Source of the DNA: a virus
DNA: 38,985 nucleotides
IMG/VR virus record: IMGVR_UViG_3300037502_000692
Location: 1 to 38,985 of that record
Direction: 5' to 3' (one strand)
The notes under the pieces were generated by a model. It saw only the letters and a program-made list of their open reading frames with translations, was not told where the DNA came from and searched no databases. Both the position numbers and the translations under genes were made by a program. Within the stretch, counting starts at the first letter, position 1. The number at the start of each line of letters is the position of its first letter. Shown piece after piece: positions 24,407 through 31,653 of the stretch.

Positions 24407-25257
24407 TACTCTGTACCGTACACCTCACAGCTTTCAGAACAGCCGCTGTTTTCATCGGGGTTAAATGAGAAAGACAACTGACCGTTGTTTTCCTTAAAAA
24501 GTTTAAACTCTTCTTTTAACATTATAGTTGACTTTTTACCACGAAAGAAATACTGAGGATTACCTTGTAGGTCTAACCTAACTTTACTATATTTTTCTTC
24601 CATCAACTGAGGAAAGTCAAACCATTGTGGGTTTTCATCTAACAATTTAAAGTGTTTGGTTAACGACTTCTTCCAACACCACTTACAGTTTCCTTCGTGT
24701 TCTTTGATGTCAAGAGTAAATGGCATGTCTTCCCAGAAGTCGTTTACATCAATCTTGTCTGTAGGAAACCAGTCAACAAGCGGGTATACAATCCTGTTAA
24801 CATCTGCAGATTTAGATACACGCCTAGTTTCGTCTATCCTGATTCCAATAGCGGTATCATAGTCCTTTCCCCAGCCAAGTTCTTTACGAACATAGTAATG
24901 CATGGGATCGGTTTTAAGCCTTGCTGTGCATTGCGGAGAAATCATATTAGGTATGCCGTGTTTAGCACAAAAGGCATCAAAAGGTTCACCATTACGGCTA
25001 GCCGTTTCATAAGTGACAATCTTTGGCCTAGCGCCGACTCCTTTTCCTTGAATGTCAGATTCAATCCAAACAGTATTAAAACCTAAGTGCTTGTCGCAAT
25101 TGTGTACAAACTCTAAGGTCTTCTCATGCTCTTCACCTGTGTTAGCAAATACTACTACTAACTCATCGTATTGATCCTTATACGAAGATGTTAGGATCTT
25201 GTGTGTCATAAAAGCAGATGTCTTTCCTCCGCTAAAACTAATAAATAATTTTTTCAT
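24406..25257 (-). CDS. PP-loop ATPase of the PAPS reductase / DndC-like family
   Basis: A 283-residue protein. The N-terminal SFSGGKTSA (PP-loop SGGKTS at 9-14) is the ATP pyrophosphatase motif of PAPS reductases and relatives, and SPQCTARLKTDP (about 107-118) matches the following CT-x-R-LK segment. CKWC (191-194) and a C-terminal C-x3-C (273, 277) could hold an Fe-S cluster, as in DndC. The substrate is uncertain: adenylylation and sulfur chemistry on PAPS, tRNA or DNA are all possible. It is not a full PAPS reductase by eye. Confidence 0.75.
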   Translation of the reverse strand: MKKLFISFSGGKTSAFMTHKILTSSYKDQYDELVVVFANTGEEHEKTLEFVHNCDKHLGFNTVWIESDIQGKGVGARPKIVTYETASRNGEPFDAFCAKHGIPNMISPQCTARLKTDPMHYYVRKELGWGKDYDTAIGIRIDETRRVSKSADVNRIVYPLVDWFPTDKIDVNDFWEDMPFTLDIKEHEGNCKWCWKKSLTKHFKLLDENPQWFDFPQLMEEKYSKVRLDLQGNPQYFFRGKKSTIMLKEEFKLFKENNGQLSFSFNPDENSGCSESCEVYGTE

Positions 25258-25988
25258 ATAGAGTTGACAATCTTAACACTTTCTTTCACAGCTTTGGTTG
25301 ACTTAGACCAACTACCGCAATCAGTGCATTGGTATCGTTGATATGTGCCAGTAGTTGTATAAGCAAATCCACGCTTCTGGAGTTTACTAGAACCACAAGT
25401 AGGACAGCCATGACCATCAAACAAGTTATGGTTAGGGTGGTTCTTAATCCAAGGCAATACCTTCGCATATACTTTCTCTAGCAGCAATACATCTTGCTTG
25501 TTGTACTCTTCCATCTTGACCCAAGCATCTTTGTCTTTGTTCATACACTTGACCCACAGTGTATAACCTTCATGCTCAGTTTTCTTTCCTAGTCCCAATC
25601 GTTGAGCAACATAGTCTAGTTTATTACTAGGAAAACGAAACTGCTGACGCACAGACTTTAGCAAGTCAATCTGCTTGTATGGTGCTGGTGGCGGCAGCGA
25701 GTGAAGCAGAAACTCTTTGTTCAGCGTAGGAATGTCAAACTTAGATCCGTTGTAGTGAACAACTGCATCTGCTGAATCAATCAGTTTATGAATCTTACGC
25801 AACATAGTCTTTGCAGAAGACTGCTTCACAGAGTCAAAGAACACTTCCTTGTCGTTGAGCCATTTAGCAGCCCAGCAAAGAACATAGGAAGACTCTAGCA
25901 GATTTTCTGGGCGTATGTATTGGTCTCTTAAACCCCAGATATGCGCAGTCAGTGGTGAAGTTTCTATATCAAGCAACAAAATTCTCAT
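25254..25988 (-). CDS. DEDDy-type 3'-5' exonuclease with C-terminal zinc ribbon
   Basis: A 244-residue protein. The RNase H-like DnaQ fold is marked by LLDIET (Asp7, Glu9), GSKFDIP (Asp85) and EYNKQD (Tyr162, Asp166, Y-x3-D). The C-terminal CPTCGSSKLQKRG...YQCTDCG segment (Cys195, 198, 221, 224) is a zinc ribbon likely to bind nucleic acid. Activity is inferred to be 3'-5' exonuclease on DNA or RNA. The DNA polymerase has its own exonuclease domain, so this enzyme probably serves a separate role such as host DNA degradation or repair. Confidence 0.82.
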   Translation of the reverse strand: MRILLLDIETSPLTAHIWGLRDQYIRPENLLESSYVLCWAAKWLNDKEVFFDSVKQSSAKTMLRKIHKLIDSADAVVHYNGSKFDIPTLNKEFLLHSLPPPAPYKQIDLLKSVRQQFRFPSNKLDYVAQRLGLGKKTEHEGYTLWVKCMNKDKDAWVKMEEYNKQDVLLLEKVYAKVLPWIKNHPNHNLFDGHGCPTCGSSKLQKRGFAYTTTGTYQRYQCTDCGSWSKSTKAVKESVKIVNSI

Positions 25989-26287
25989 TTAAAGATTTCC
26001 CAGTTTTGAGTATCTTCATCTTCTTCCAATGCTTCAGTGATCTTTGAAGAGAGTAGGATCGTCTCAAAGAAGTCATCTTCAATCAATCCTTTGACAGCAA
26101 TCTTCTCACGAATGTCATAGCCATAGATAGAACTAAGGAACAATACAAACTCTTTCAGAGGAACTGTCCAGACTTCATCTTGGTTAATATCAGCGCAGTA
26201 GCGGATGTGACGAGCAACAGGGAATCCCGGCAAGTCTTCTTCTTTCTCACGGAATACAAACTCATAACTATTAACTTTACTGTCCAT
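25985..26287 (-). CDS. Hypothetical acidic protein
   Basis: A 100-residue acidic protein with no recognised motif. The N-terminal half contains EFVFREKEEDLPGFPVARHI and the C-terminus runs to EDEDTQNWEIFK. GGAG lies eight bases before the ATG, and this ribosome binding site overlaps the last codons of the HNH gene upstream. Its stop overlaps the next start (ATGA). Likely a small accessory protein of the nucleotide/DNA metabolism cluster. Confidence 0.68.
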   Translation of the reverse strand: MDSKVNSYEFVFREKEEDLPGFPVARHIRYCADINQDEVWTVPLKEFVLFLSSIYGYDIREKIAVKGLIEDDFFETILLSSKITEALEEDEDTQNWEIFK

Positions 26288-26839
26288 TTAAAATCTCCTT
26301 TTAAATATTGTGTTAGATGCTCTTAACTTAAGTAAAAGACTTTCTCCACCGTCTTCCCATTTACTAATTACTTTCAACAAACTTATAAATTCCTTATCAG
26401 TCATATCGCCTTTTGCTTTGTTTATCATTTGGTCTACCGGAACTAGATTTTCTAAGCTGTTAGTTCCGCCTCTTTTCAAAGGTATTTTATGGTCTATACC
26501 AAAATTTTCTTCATTTATTTCTTTTTTAGAATAAAAACATCCGTTTTTAATTAATTTTTTTATATGCTCTTCTAACAAATTTAAATCTGGTAGCGGATGT
26601 TCGCTTCTGTTTTTCCAATTAAGTCTAGCTTGATTACATCTAAATCTTAAAACATTTTTTGTTTTACTTCTTAATCTTGTTTGTTTTATTTTTTCTTTAT
26701 CATAATTTTGTTTTTTAGATTTAGAAACACATTCTTTACATCTATTTTCTAAACCATCTTTACTGCTCTTCTTTTTTGAGAACAGCGTCGTTGGTAATGT
26801 TTTTTTGCACTTTAGGCATTCTTTTTGGTTTGTTTTCAA
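26288..26839 (-). CDS. HNH endonuclease, homing-type
   Basis: A 183-residue protein. Two CxxC knuckles (Cys8-Cys11, Cys34-Cys37) in CLKCKKTLP...NRCKECV precede the HNH motif GIDHKIPLKRGGTNSLENL (Asp116, His117, Asn131) and the closing MINKAKGD. This is a typical free-standing homing-type HNH nuclease that nicks or cuts DNA. It is very rich in Lys encoded by AAA and in A/T, unlike neighbours, suggesting acquisition. Its first 80 bases overlap the end of the upstream 109-residue gene. Confidence 0.85.
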   Translation of the reverse strand: MKTNQKECLKCKKTLPTTLFSKKKSSKDGLENRCKECVSKSKKQNYDKEKIKQTRLRSKTKNVLRFRCNQARLNWKNRSEHPLPDLNLLEEHIKKLIKNGCFYSKKEINEENFGIDHKIPLKRGGTNSLENLVPVDQMINKAKGDMTDKEFISLLKVISKWEDGGESLLLKLRASNTIFKRRF

Positions 26840-27089
26840 TTGTTATCTTCCTCTTGTTTTTAATCCACGCCTTTGGTATGTGCATCCTAGCATTGGTTTG
26901 GTTATGTGACCAAGTCAATGCAAGACACAAGGCATCATCTGTTTCATCAATGACAAACCCAATGGTAAAGCATGGATGAATCTCCGCTTTTGTTGCGGAT
27001 TCCCAACCAACATCTGCAACAGCGTCTACCCATTCTATGTAGTAAACACTGGGGGTTGCCACAGTTGCTCTTTTTCTCTTCGCAGCCAT
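26760..27089 (-). CDS. Hypothetical protein
   Basis: A 109-residue protein with no named family in my knowledge. The first 80 residues look compact (VYYIEWVDAVADVGWESATK, then HPCFTIGFVIDETDDALCLA, then IPKAWIKNKRKITI). The C-terminal 25 residues are Lys/Asn-rich and coincide with the overlap with the HNH gene, so they may have been remade when that gene arrived. AAGGA lies eight bases before the ATG, inside the end of the flap nuclease gene (55-base overlap). Confidence 0.62.
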   Translation of the reverse strand: MAAKRKRATVATPSVYYIEWVDAVADVGWESATKAEIHPCFTIGFVIDETDDALCLALTWSHNQTNARMHIPKAWIKNKRKITIENKPKRMPKVQKNITNDAVLKKEEQ

Positions 27090-27721
27090 AGTAATTGTCC
27101 TTGCTCCGTTAAGTACTCAATGTTGCCATCATAGGCTTCTAACACTGCATTATACAACTCTTGTTCTGTGTTGCAACCATCGAGGATCTTCTCAGCCTTC
27201 TTTGGGCCAATGCCTTTCAATCCGGGGATGTTATCTGTTCTGTCCCCAGTTAATAACTGAGTGTAGAAGTTCTTGATTGCTTCTTCCTCAGATACATAAA
27301 ATCTCTTGTTCTTACCAAAGTCGTAGTGCCAACCACGCACATTGTTTAAGTCTTTGTCAATGGAGCAAATGATGTAATCTTCTTCGCCAAGTTCGTATGC
27401 TCTGATGGAGACAGCATCATCTGCTTCTTGACCTTCCTGAACTGAAAAAGCCCAAGCATTGATCATATACTCTCGTATAATCCCAAGATGCTTAGGCTTC
27501 TCTAATACTCTGTTGCCCTTATAAGGAACTGTCTTAGCTATGTCGTGACGATAATTGGTCTTGCCAGTAAGATAGCCTTCGCAATCATCGGTGTCAACAT
27601 AGGTGTAGACAAGTTCCTCTAAAAACTCTGATGCTTTTCTTAACGCATGCTTTGCCGGTTCATCATTGCAACCGAAGGCGATACGATAAGCGATAGAATC
27701 AGCGTCAATAAGGGCGATCAA
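27035..27721 (-). CDS. 5'-3' flap exonuclease (FEN/T5-type)
   Basis: A 228-residue PIN-domain nuclease. Metal-binding acidic residues are visible: Asp6 and Asp8 (LIDADS), EADDAVS (Glu99, Asp101, Asp102), SIDKDL (Asp122, Asp124) and TGDRTDNIPGLKGIGPKKAE (Asp160, Asp163, then helix-hairpin helix). It removes flaps or RNA primers and degrades DNA during replication, complementing the polymerase that lacks this domain. The frame opens at TTG 27721; the reading frame gives no earlier ATG. Confidence 0.9.
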   Translation of the reverse strand: MIALIDADSIAYRIAFGCNDEPAKHALRKASEFLEELVYTYVDTDDCEGYLTGKTNYRHDIAKTVPYKGNRVLEKPKHLGIIREYMINAWAFSVQEGQEADDAVSIRAYELGEEDYIICSIDKDLNNVRGWHYDFGKNKRFYVSEEEAIKNFYTQLLTGDRTDNIPGLKGIGPKKAEKILDGCNTEQELYNAVLEAYDGNIEYLTEQGQLLWLRREKEQLWQPPVFTT

Positions 27722-27723
27722 TG

Positions 27724-27885
27724 TTAGGCCTTTACAATGGCAACATTGTTACGACCCAGTGTGCGATCCAGCCCAAGGCTACGCAGATAACGACGAACAG
27801 CGTTACGAGCCATCTCATAGGACTTGAATCCTTCTTTGAAAGTCTTCAGGGTCAGTTTCTTACCATTTACTTTAACGATATACAT
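27724..27885 (-). CDS. Small basic protein
   Basis: A 53-residue protein (MYIVKVNGKKLTLKTFKEGF at the start, ending NNVAIVKA) rich in Lys and Arg. GGAG precedes the ATG by about six bases, and the stop is two bases before the flap nuclease start. A KSYEMARNAVRRYLRSLG helix with several Arg suggests nucleic-acid contact. No known family. It is absent from longer open reading frames because of its size. Confidence 0.68.
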   Translation of the reverse strand: MYIVKVNGKKLTLKTFKEGFKSYEMARNAVRRYLRSLGLDRTLGRNNVAIVKA

Positions 27886-27894
27886 TTTCTCTCC

Positions 27895-28311
27895 TTAAAG
27901 AATATCATCGTCTTGATTACTACCTTCAGGCGCTTCATACGCTTGAAGTTCCTCAATCACCAGTTTCTTGATGGTAGCGGAGCGTCCAGTCTTGTTCTTC
28001 CACTTCCAGTCATAGGCACTGATAACTGCTACCGCAGTGCTGCCATTACCGATAGCAACATTGGATAGGTCTTCGCCTTTGCCATCAAATACCTTGATAG
28101 GCATGGCAGATTTAGCAGTGATGAAGAAACCCTTCTCAGGCTTATCTTCACGCTTACGCACTTCCAAACCGAGACTCTCAAGTGCGCTGACAGCGTTTTC
28201 AGACAGATTGCAAAGATCCATCTGATACTTGCCAGACATCTCGTTAGGCTTATTGTGGAAGCACCACATAACTTCAGCCTTAATCTTTACCGGTTTAACT
28301 AGATCGTTCAT
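27895..28311 (-). CDS. Single-stranded DNA-binding protein, T7 gp2.5-like
   Basis: A 138-residue protein with a beta-rich body (VKIKAEVMWCFHNKPNEMSG, then GFFITAKSAMPIKVFDGKG) and an acidic C-terminal tail ending DDDIL, the protein-interaction tail of phage single-strand binding proteins. It would cover ssDNA and recruit the polymerase and helicase. It has its own promoter at 28376-28404, with a leader motif upstream. The start has AGAAAGGA 6-8 bases before the ATG. Confidence 0.75.
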   Translation of the reverse strand: MNDLVKPVKIKAEVMWCFHNKPNEMSGKYQMDLCNLSENAVSALESLGLEVRKREDKPEKGFFITAKSAMPIKVFDGKGEDLSNVAIGNGSTAVAVISAYDWKWKNKTGRSATIKKLVIEELQAYEAPEGSNQDDDIL

Positions 28312-28327
28312 TTTACTTCCTTTCTGA

Positions 28328-28336
28328 GATACTGCG
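28328..28336 (-). promoter_or_regulatory. Leader motif CGCAGTATC upstream of the SSB gene
   Basis: Read leftward, CGCAGTATC is followed by TCAGAAAGGAAGTAAA and the ATG. The same nonamer and nearly the same next 12 bases precede the gene at 36504, and the nonamer precedes the gene at 35853. Located in the mRNA leader, it could be a translation enhancer, an RNase site or a transcript start signal. No known motif name applies. Confidence 0.6.
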
Positions 28337-28344
28337 GTTATGCC

Positions 28345-28524
28345 CTAGTGGGCGGTTTGTGACTGCAACATCTGCATGGTAATGGATCTTGCAGCCTCTG
28401 TCAAGAGAAACAAAGCATAAAGCGGATCACCCTGCAACTCTTCTGACATTCCGATGTTAAGGTTATCATCTGTGTCTTCCCAGATAAAAATACCTTGTTC
28501 AAATACTTCTGGATCAATCTTCAA
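28345..28524 (-). CDS. Small acidic protein (TTG start), downstream of DNA polymerase
   Basis: A 59-residue protein (MKIDPEVFEQGIFIWEDTDD at the start, ending MQMLQSQTAH). TTG at 28524 overlaps the polymerase stop (ATTGA), with AAGGA about seven bases upstream, so translation is coupled. Acidic N-terminal and helical C-terminal parts; function unknown. The SSB promoter lies inside its coding sequence. Confidence 0.72.
   Translation of the reverse strand: MKIDPEVFEQGIFIWEDTDDNLNIGMSEELQGDPLYALFLLTEAARSITMQMLQSQTAH
28376..28404 (-). promoter_or_regulatory. Sigma70-type promoter for the SSB gene (inside a coding region)
   Basis: On the minus strand TTGACA (28399-28404) is followed after a 17-base spacer by TACCAT (28376-28381). 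It lies in the 59-residue gene and about 70 bases upstream of the SSB ATG. A separate promoter would give the highly needed ssDNA-binding protein extra transcription. Confidence 0.65.
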
Positions 28525-30179
28525 TGCGTTTCCTTCCAGTTAAATCCTACACGATACTCGCCTGTCAAGGGGCAGCGCATGTTTAATACCTTGCCTGCTT
28601 CCTCGATCGCCTCCACGCCCATCTTACCAACCCTATCAGCGTCCTTCTCAATAACTTCAATCTGCCATTCGTCGTGTACATTCGCTACGAAGTGTGCGTC
28701 TATTTTGTGAGTCTTGATCTTCTTATTCAGAATGACCAAGGCTTGCTTCATTACAATCGCACCAGCACCCTGCAGTAGCGTGTTGAGTGCAGCGTGTGCG
28801 GAACGAATGAAAAGTTGCCTGCCGTCAAGACCGTTGAGGTATCCTTTTTCGCCCAGCCTTTCAATCTTTGCTCTAAGTGTTTTGAGCGATGGTGTGTTAT
28901 CAAGAAAGGAATCAATGAGCCGTTGGCCTTCTTTTGCACCCCCACCCACAATACTCCCGATTTTAGATGGCCCTGCTCCGTAGAGAAATGCGTAAATGAA
29001 TGTCTTCGCTTGCGGCCTAGTTTGAAGCCCTGCGGCATTTTGGTTTTTGGTATGAATGTCGCCTTCACAGACTTCTCGAACATATTCTTGATCCTTCATG
29101 TAGTGTGCAAGCATACGCAATTCTAAACCACTAGCGTCAATACCAACTAATTTGTAACCTTTCTCAACCATCCACAGTTCACGGCACTCAGCACCATAGG
29201 GACTGCTACATGATGGAACCTGCGCCATGTTAGGACTGCTGTGAGTCATTCGTCCTGTGACTGCGCCGTTGGTGATGACCTTACCGTGGACACGCCCATC
29301 TTCTCGTACAGCTTCAAGCCATGATTCAACCTGAGCCACCCTTTTCTGAAGCAGCAAGTACTCGGCAATAAGTTGAGCCTCAGCAATAGGGACATTAGCG
29401 AGGACTGTTTCATCAACTATTGCTTGGCCTTTCTCTGTAAATTTCTCTGGCTTCCAGCCTTTCTCTTGGAGGCGTTTGGAAATCTGCTGCCGACTGCTGG
29501 GGTTGAAGACTTCGATTCTGTCTTTGAGGGGCTTTCCTGTTTTTTCGCTGACTCTGGTGTGGACGATTGGCTCGAAGACGGATTGAAGTTGTTGCTCGAT
29601 TCCGGCGGCTTTGTCCCTGAGTAGTGCCACAAACTCCATAGCCTTAGGCACATTGAGTTTAAAGCCTCTTCGCTCTTGCTTTGCAATGATTGCAGCAACT
29701 TCATGCTCCAAGTCCACTGATTGCTCAGAGAATCCAAGAATTCTTTTCTCATTTTCGAGTGCATGGTATACCTCTTCAAGTAAGTTCACATCCTGAATAC
29801 AATAGTCAATCATCTCCTGCGTTAGACCGCCGTCGAAGTCCTGAAAGTCTATCTTGTGATTCTTCAATCTTAGTCCGAAAGCGGCTAGGCTGTGACCGCC
29901 TTCTCGGTTTGGGTTCAGTAGTCTCGACATCAGTAGGGTGTCTTTGCACTGGCTCAAACGAATCTTCGTATTCCATAGCCGATTCAAGATCGCTGCATCG
30001 AACGAAATGAGATTGTGTCCAACGATTGTGTCGCTGTCCTTTAAATACTCGTTCAACTTTCTTGCTTCCGTCCATACCTTTACTTCTCCGTCAGCCTTAG
30101 TAACACAACACCATATCCTATCATGTTGGGTATTCGTCTCTATGTCAAGAAACACCAATCTGTTGCCAGCCACTGTCAT
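28521..30179 (-). CDS. Family A DNA polymerase, T7-like
   Basis: A 552-residue replicative polymerase. Exonuclease domain: FLDIET (Asp12, Glu14), NLISFD (Asp61) and YCIQD (Tyr126, Asp130). Polymerase domain: TGRMTHSSPNMAQVPS (308-323), motif A DASGLELRMLAHY (Asp348), motif B RPQAKTFIYAFLYGAG (Arg388, Lys392, Tyr396) and motif C VHDEW (His502, Asp503, Glu504). It aligns well with T7 gp5 but is about 150 residues shorter, and the thioredoxin-binding loop between residues about 205-225 is missing. Tyr396 is the E. coli 762 position. Confidence 0.95.
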   Translation of the reverse strand: MTVAGNRLVFLDIETNTQHDRIWCCVTKADGEVKVWTEARKLNEYLKDSDTIVGHNLISFDAAILNRLWNTKIRLSQCKDTLLMSRLLNPNREGGHSLAAFGLRLKNHKIDFQDFDGGLTQEMIDYCIQDVNLLEEVYHALENEKRILGFSEQSVDLEHEVAAIIAKQERRGFKLNVPKAMEFVALLRDKAAGIEQQLQSVFEPIVHTRVSEKTGKPLKDRIEVFNPSSRQQISKRLQEKGWKPEKFTEKGQAIVDETVLANVPIAEAQLIAEYLLLQKRVAQVESWLEAVREDGRVHGKVITNGAVTGRMTHSSPNMAQVPSCSSPYGAECRELWMVEKGYKLVGIDASGLELRMLAHYMKDQEYVREVCEGDIHTKNQNAAGLQTRPQAKTFIYAFLYGAGPSKIGSIVGGGAKEGQRLIDSFLDNTPSLKTLRAKIERLGEKGYLNGLDGRQLFIRSAHAALNTLLQGAGAIVMKQALVILNKKIKTHKIDAHFVANVHDEWQIEVIEKDADRVGKMGVEAIEEAGKVLNMRCPLTGEYRVGFNWKETH

Positions 30180-30354
30180 CCCTTTTCACTTTGATAGAGC
30201 CATCAGAGTATAGCACATAAATCTCTTGTACGCCGTTCCTGTTATAGCAGACTGAGATGCTTACTGGCGATCCTTTAGCGACAGCATTATCATCCTTCTT
30301 TGGTCTTGGGTCATCTGCGACCACATCATCAGTTCTCTTTCGGTTCTTTTGCAT
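30145..30354 (-). CDS. Hypothetical small protein, start uncertain
   Basis: The open frame reaches 30363. The ATG at 30354 has GGAAGG about eight bases upstream and gives 69 residues. The C-terminal half (SISVCYNRNGVQEIYVLYSD then GSIKVKRDDSGWQQIG) looks like a real folded beta unit. The N-terminal 25 residues are charged and overlap the DUF1289 gene in another frame, so a later GTG may be the real start. It overlaps the polymerase start by 35 bases. Confidence 0.5.
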   Translation of the reverse strand: MQKNRKRTDDVVADDPRPKKDDNAVAKGSPVSISVCYNRNGVQEIYVLYSDGSIKVKRDDSGWQQIGVS

Positions 30355-30410
30355 GCTGAACACCTTCCTTTAGAATAGTCGAATTTACACACTTTACTGC
30401 AAGGTGTCAA
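30261..30410 (-). CDS. DUF1289 Cys-rich protein (TTG start)
   Basis: A 49-residue protein with PCSKVC (Cys4, Cys8) and CSACKRTEREL (Cys17, Cys20), then MWSQMTQDQRRMIM, the DUF1289 pattern of a Cys-rich, probably metal-binding bacterial domain. A longer frame reaches back to 30476 (ATG), but TTG 30410 is favoured: it overlaps the stop of the upstream gene (ATTGA), has GAGAG upstream, and the motif begins right after the start as usual in this family. Confidence 0.72.
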   Translation of the reverse strand: MTPCSKVCKFDYSKGRCSACKRTERELMMWSQMTQDQRRMIMLSLKDRQ

Positions 30411-30562
30411 TGGTTGCTCTCGTTGACCTTGTTCAACAGTTGAATCTGTGCGTTCGCTAGTGCCGCTTCCAGCCATGTGTTTTCCTTTTCTAGTCGTTCA
30501 TTTCTTGCACGAAGCATCTGGTTTTCACGCTCTAATTCAGCGATGACATCATCGTTGCTCAT
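30407..30562 (-). CDS. Small coiled-coil protein
   Basis: A 51-residue protein (MSNDDVIAELERENQMLRAR at the start, ending NKVNESNH). Leu/Ile/Met at i, i+3/4 spacing across residues 6-44 indicate a coiled coil that probably dimerises. The ATG overlaps the upstream stop (ATGA) and the stop overlaps the DUF1289 start. Function unknown. Confidence 0.7.
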   Translation of the reverse strand: MSNDDVIAELERENQMLRARNERLEKENTWLEAALANAQIQLLNKVNESNH

Positions 30563-31140
30563 GTGTTCTTCTCCTTTAATTTAGCCTCCACCATCCTAGC
30601 AATGCCATAGTGAACATCAAAGACTTCTGTCTTCCATATATCATCAATCTCTTCAACAGTCAGCCCAACCCATTCCGTGTGGAAATCTCCGCAGTTTTTA
30701 CGGATTTCTGTACATGATTGGGGCTCTGCGTATAAAGGCTTCCAGTTTCTGAAGCACTCGTTGTCGTTTCTTTCAAAGGCAACGGTTCGTTTCCATCCAC
30801 CTGACCCAAATACACTGGCCTCGCACATCCACGCCACAGGCTTCGGTACAGGCTGCGACAAACGATCACGCAGTGCTTCTAGAACTGTTAGGCTGCCATA
30901 CCCAACCTCGGCAAGTTCCTCTAGTTCGTCAAACGCTATTTGCAAAAGTTCACGGTCTGTGAATTGTCGTCGTAGTGTGGCTACGACTGGCTCAGTTTTT
31001 TCAAACTCTTCACGCTTATGCTCCATAGCTGCATCCCATCCACGCTCATAGCCACACTGCCATTGATGCTGACCATACCAGTCTTCTTGCTTATCGCTTA
31101 CTGTTGAGGTTGTAGACTTAGTATCAATACTTAGCGTCAT
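30559..31140 (-). CDS. Hypothetical early protein
   Basis: A 193-residue protein. The second half contains KPVAWMCEASVFGSG (about 100-114) and RNWKPLYAEP (about 131-140), a (VAW...PLY) pattern often found in phage proteins of unknown role. The N-terminal half has WQCGYERGWDAAMEH and acidic helices. No catalytic or membrane motif is visible. The start overlaps the upstream stop, so it belongs to the small-protein run. Confidence 0.68.
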   Translation of the reverse strand: MTLSIDTKSTTSTVSDKQEDWYGQHQWQCGYERGWDAAMEHKREEFEKTEPVVATLRRQFTDRELLQIAFDELEELAEVGYGSLTVLEALRDRLSQPVPKPVAWMCEASVFGSGGWKRTVAFERNDNECFRNWKPLYAEPQSCTEIRKNCGDFHTEWVGLTVEEIDDIWKTEVFDVHYGIARMVEAKLKEKNT

Positions 31141-31415
31141 TCTACATCCTCCTTCAACTTACCTGCTTCAATCTGCTCTCGCAGTGCTATCGCTTCAGGG
31201 TTTTGGCAATACTGGTCAAGTTCAAACTCACGACAGAAAGTATCCCATAGCTTCCAATGGCGTAACTCTGACATCTGCCACAGAGCCATCAGCAGGTTGT
31301 CAACCTCATCATGCGACATGAATGGCCCATCACAGTGCCGCTCAAACGCAGCTTTAAGATCTGCTGTCATGTCAGCATCCAAGATTGCCTGCTCAATATT
31401 AAATCTATTAGTCAT
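31137..31415 (-). CDS. Hypothetical acidic protein
   Basis: A 92-residue acidic helical protein (NRFNIEQAILDADMTADLKA, WQMSELRHWKLWDTFCREFE, ending GKLKEDVE). It overlaps both neighbours by four bases (ATGA-type coupling). No motif is recognised. The composition suggests a soluble protein of about 11 kDa. Confidence 0.65.
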   Translation of the reverse strand: MTNRFNIEQAILDADMTADLKAAFERHCDGPFMSHDEVDNLLMALWQMSELRHWKLWDTFCREFELDQYCQNPEAIALREQIEAGKLKEDVE

Positions 31416-31651
31416 TTTGCTTTCCTTATCTTGTTGAATGGATCATTCCAGAAACAACTCTCAGGAATCACAAACTCTTCCTTGACTAGTTCATCAGGGT
31501 AGCAATAAGTCTGATAGAACCGACCATTAAGTTTAACTTTATTGGCCTTCGCAAACAACCCTTTCTTAACACCTTTGATGACGATATTCCAAGCAGTGCC
31601 TTCGGGAATGTCCATATCCCTAGCATACTGCCGCACTGTAAAGCTGTTCAT
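31412..31651 (-). CDS. Small protein with possible winged-helix fold
   Basis: A 79-residue protein. The ATG at 31651 is preferred because AAAGG sits six bases upstream; an in-frame ATG at 31675 would place that site inside the gene. SFTVRQYARDMDIPEGTAWN followed by VIKGVKKGLFAKAN resembles a helix-turn-helix followed by a wing, hinting at DNA binding. That reading is weak. Confidence 0.55.
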   Translation of the reverse strand: MNSFTVRQYARDMDIPEGTAWNIVIKGVKKGLFAKANKVKLNGRFYQTYCYPDELVKEEFVIPESCFWNDPFNKIRKAK

Positions 31652-31653
31652 GT

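Noticed and set aside
27721-28068. 115-residue plus-strand ORF across the small basic gene and SSB
   Set aside because: It opposes two supported leftward genes and has no ribosome binding site.
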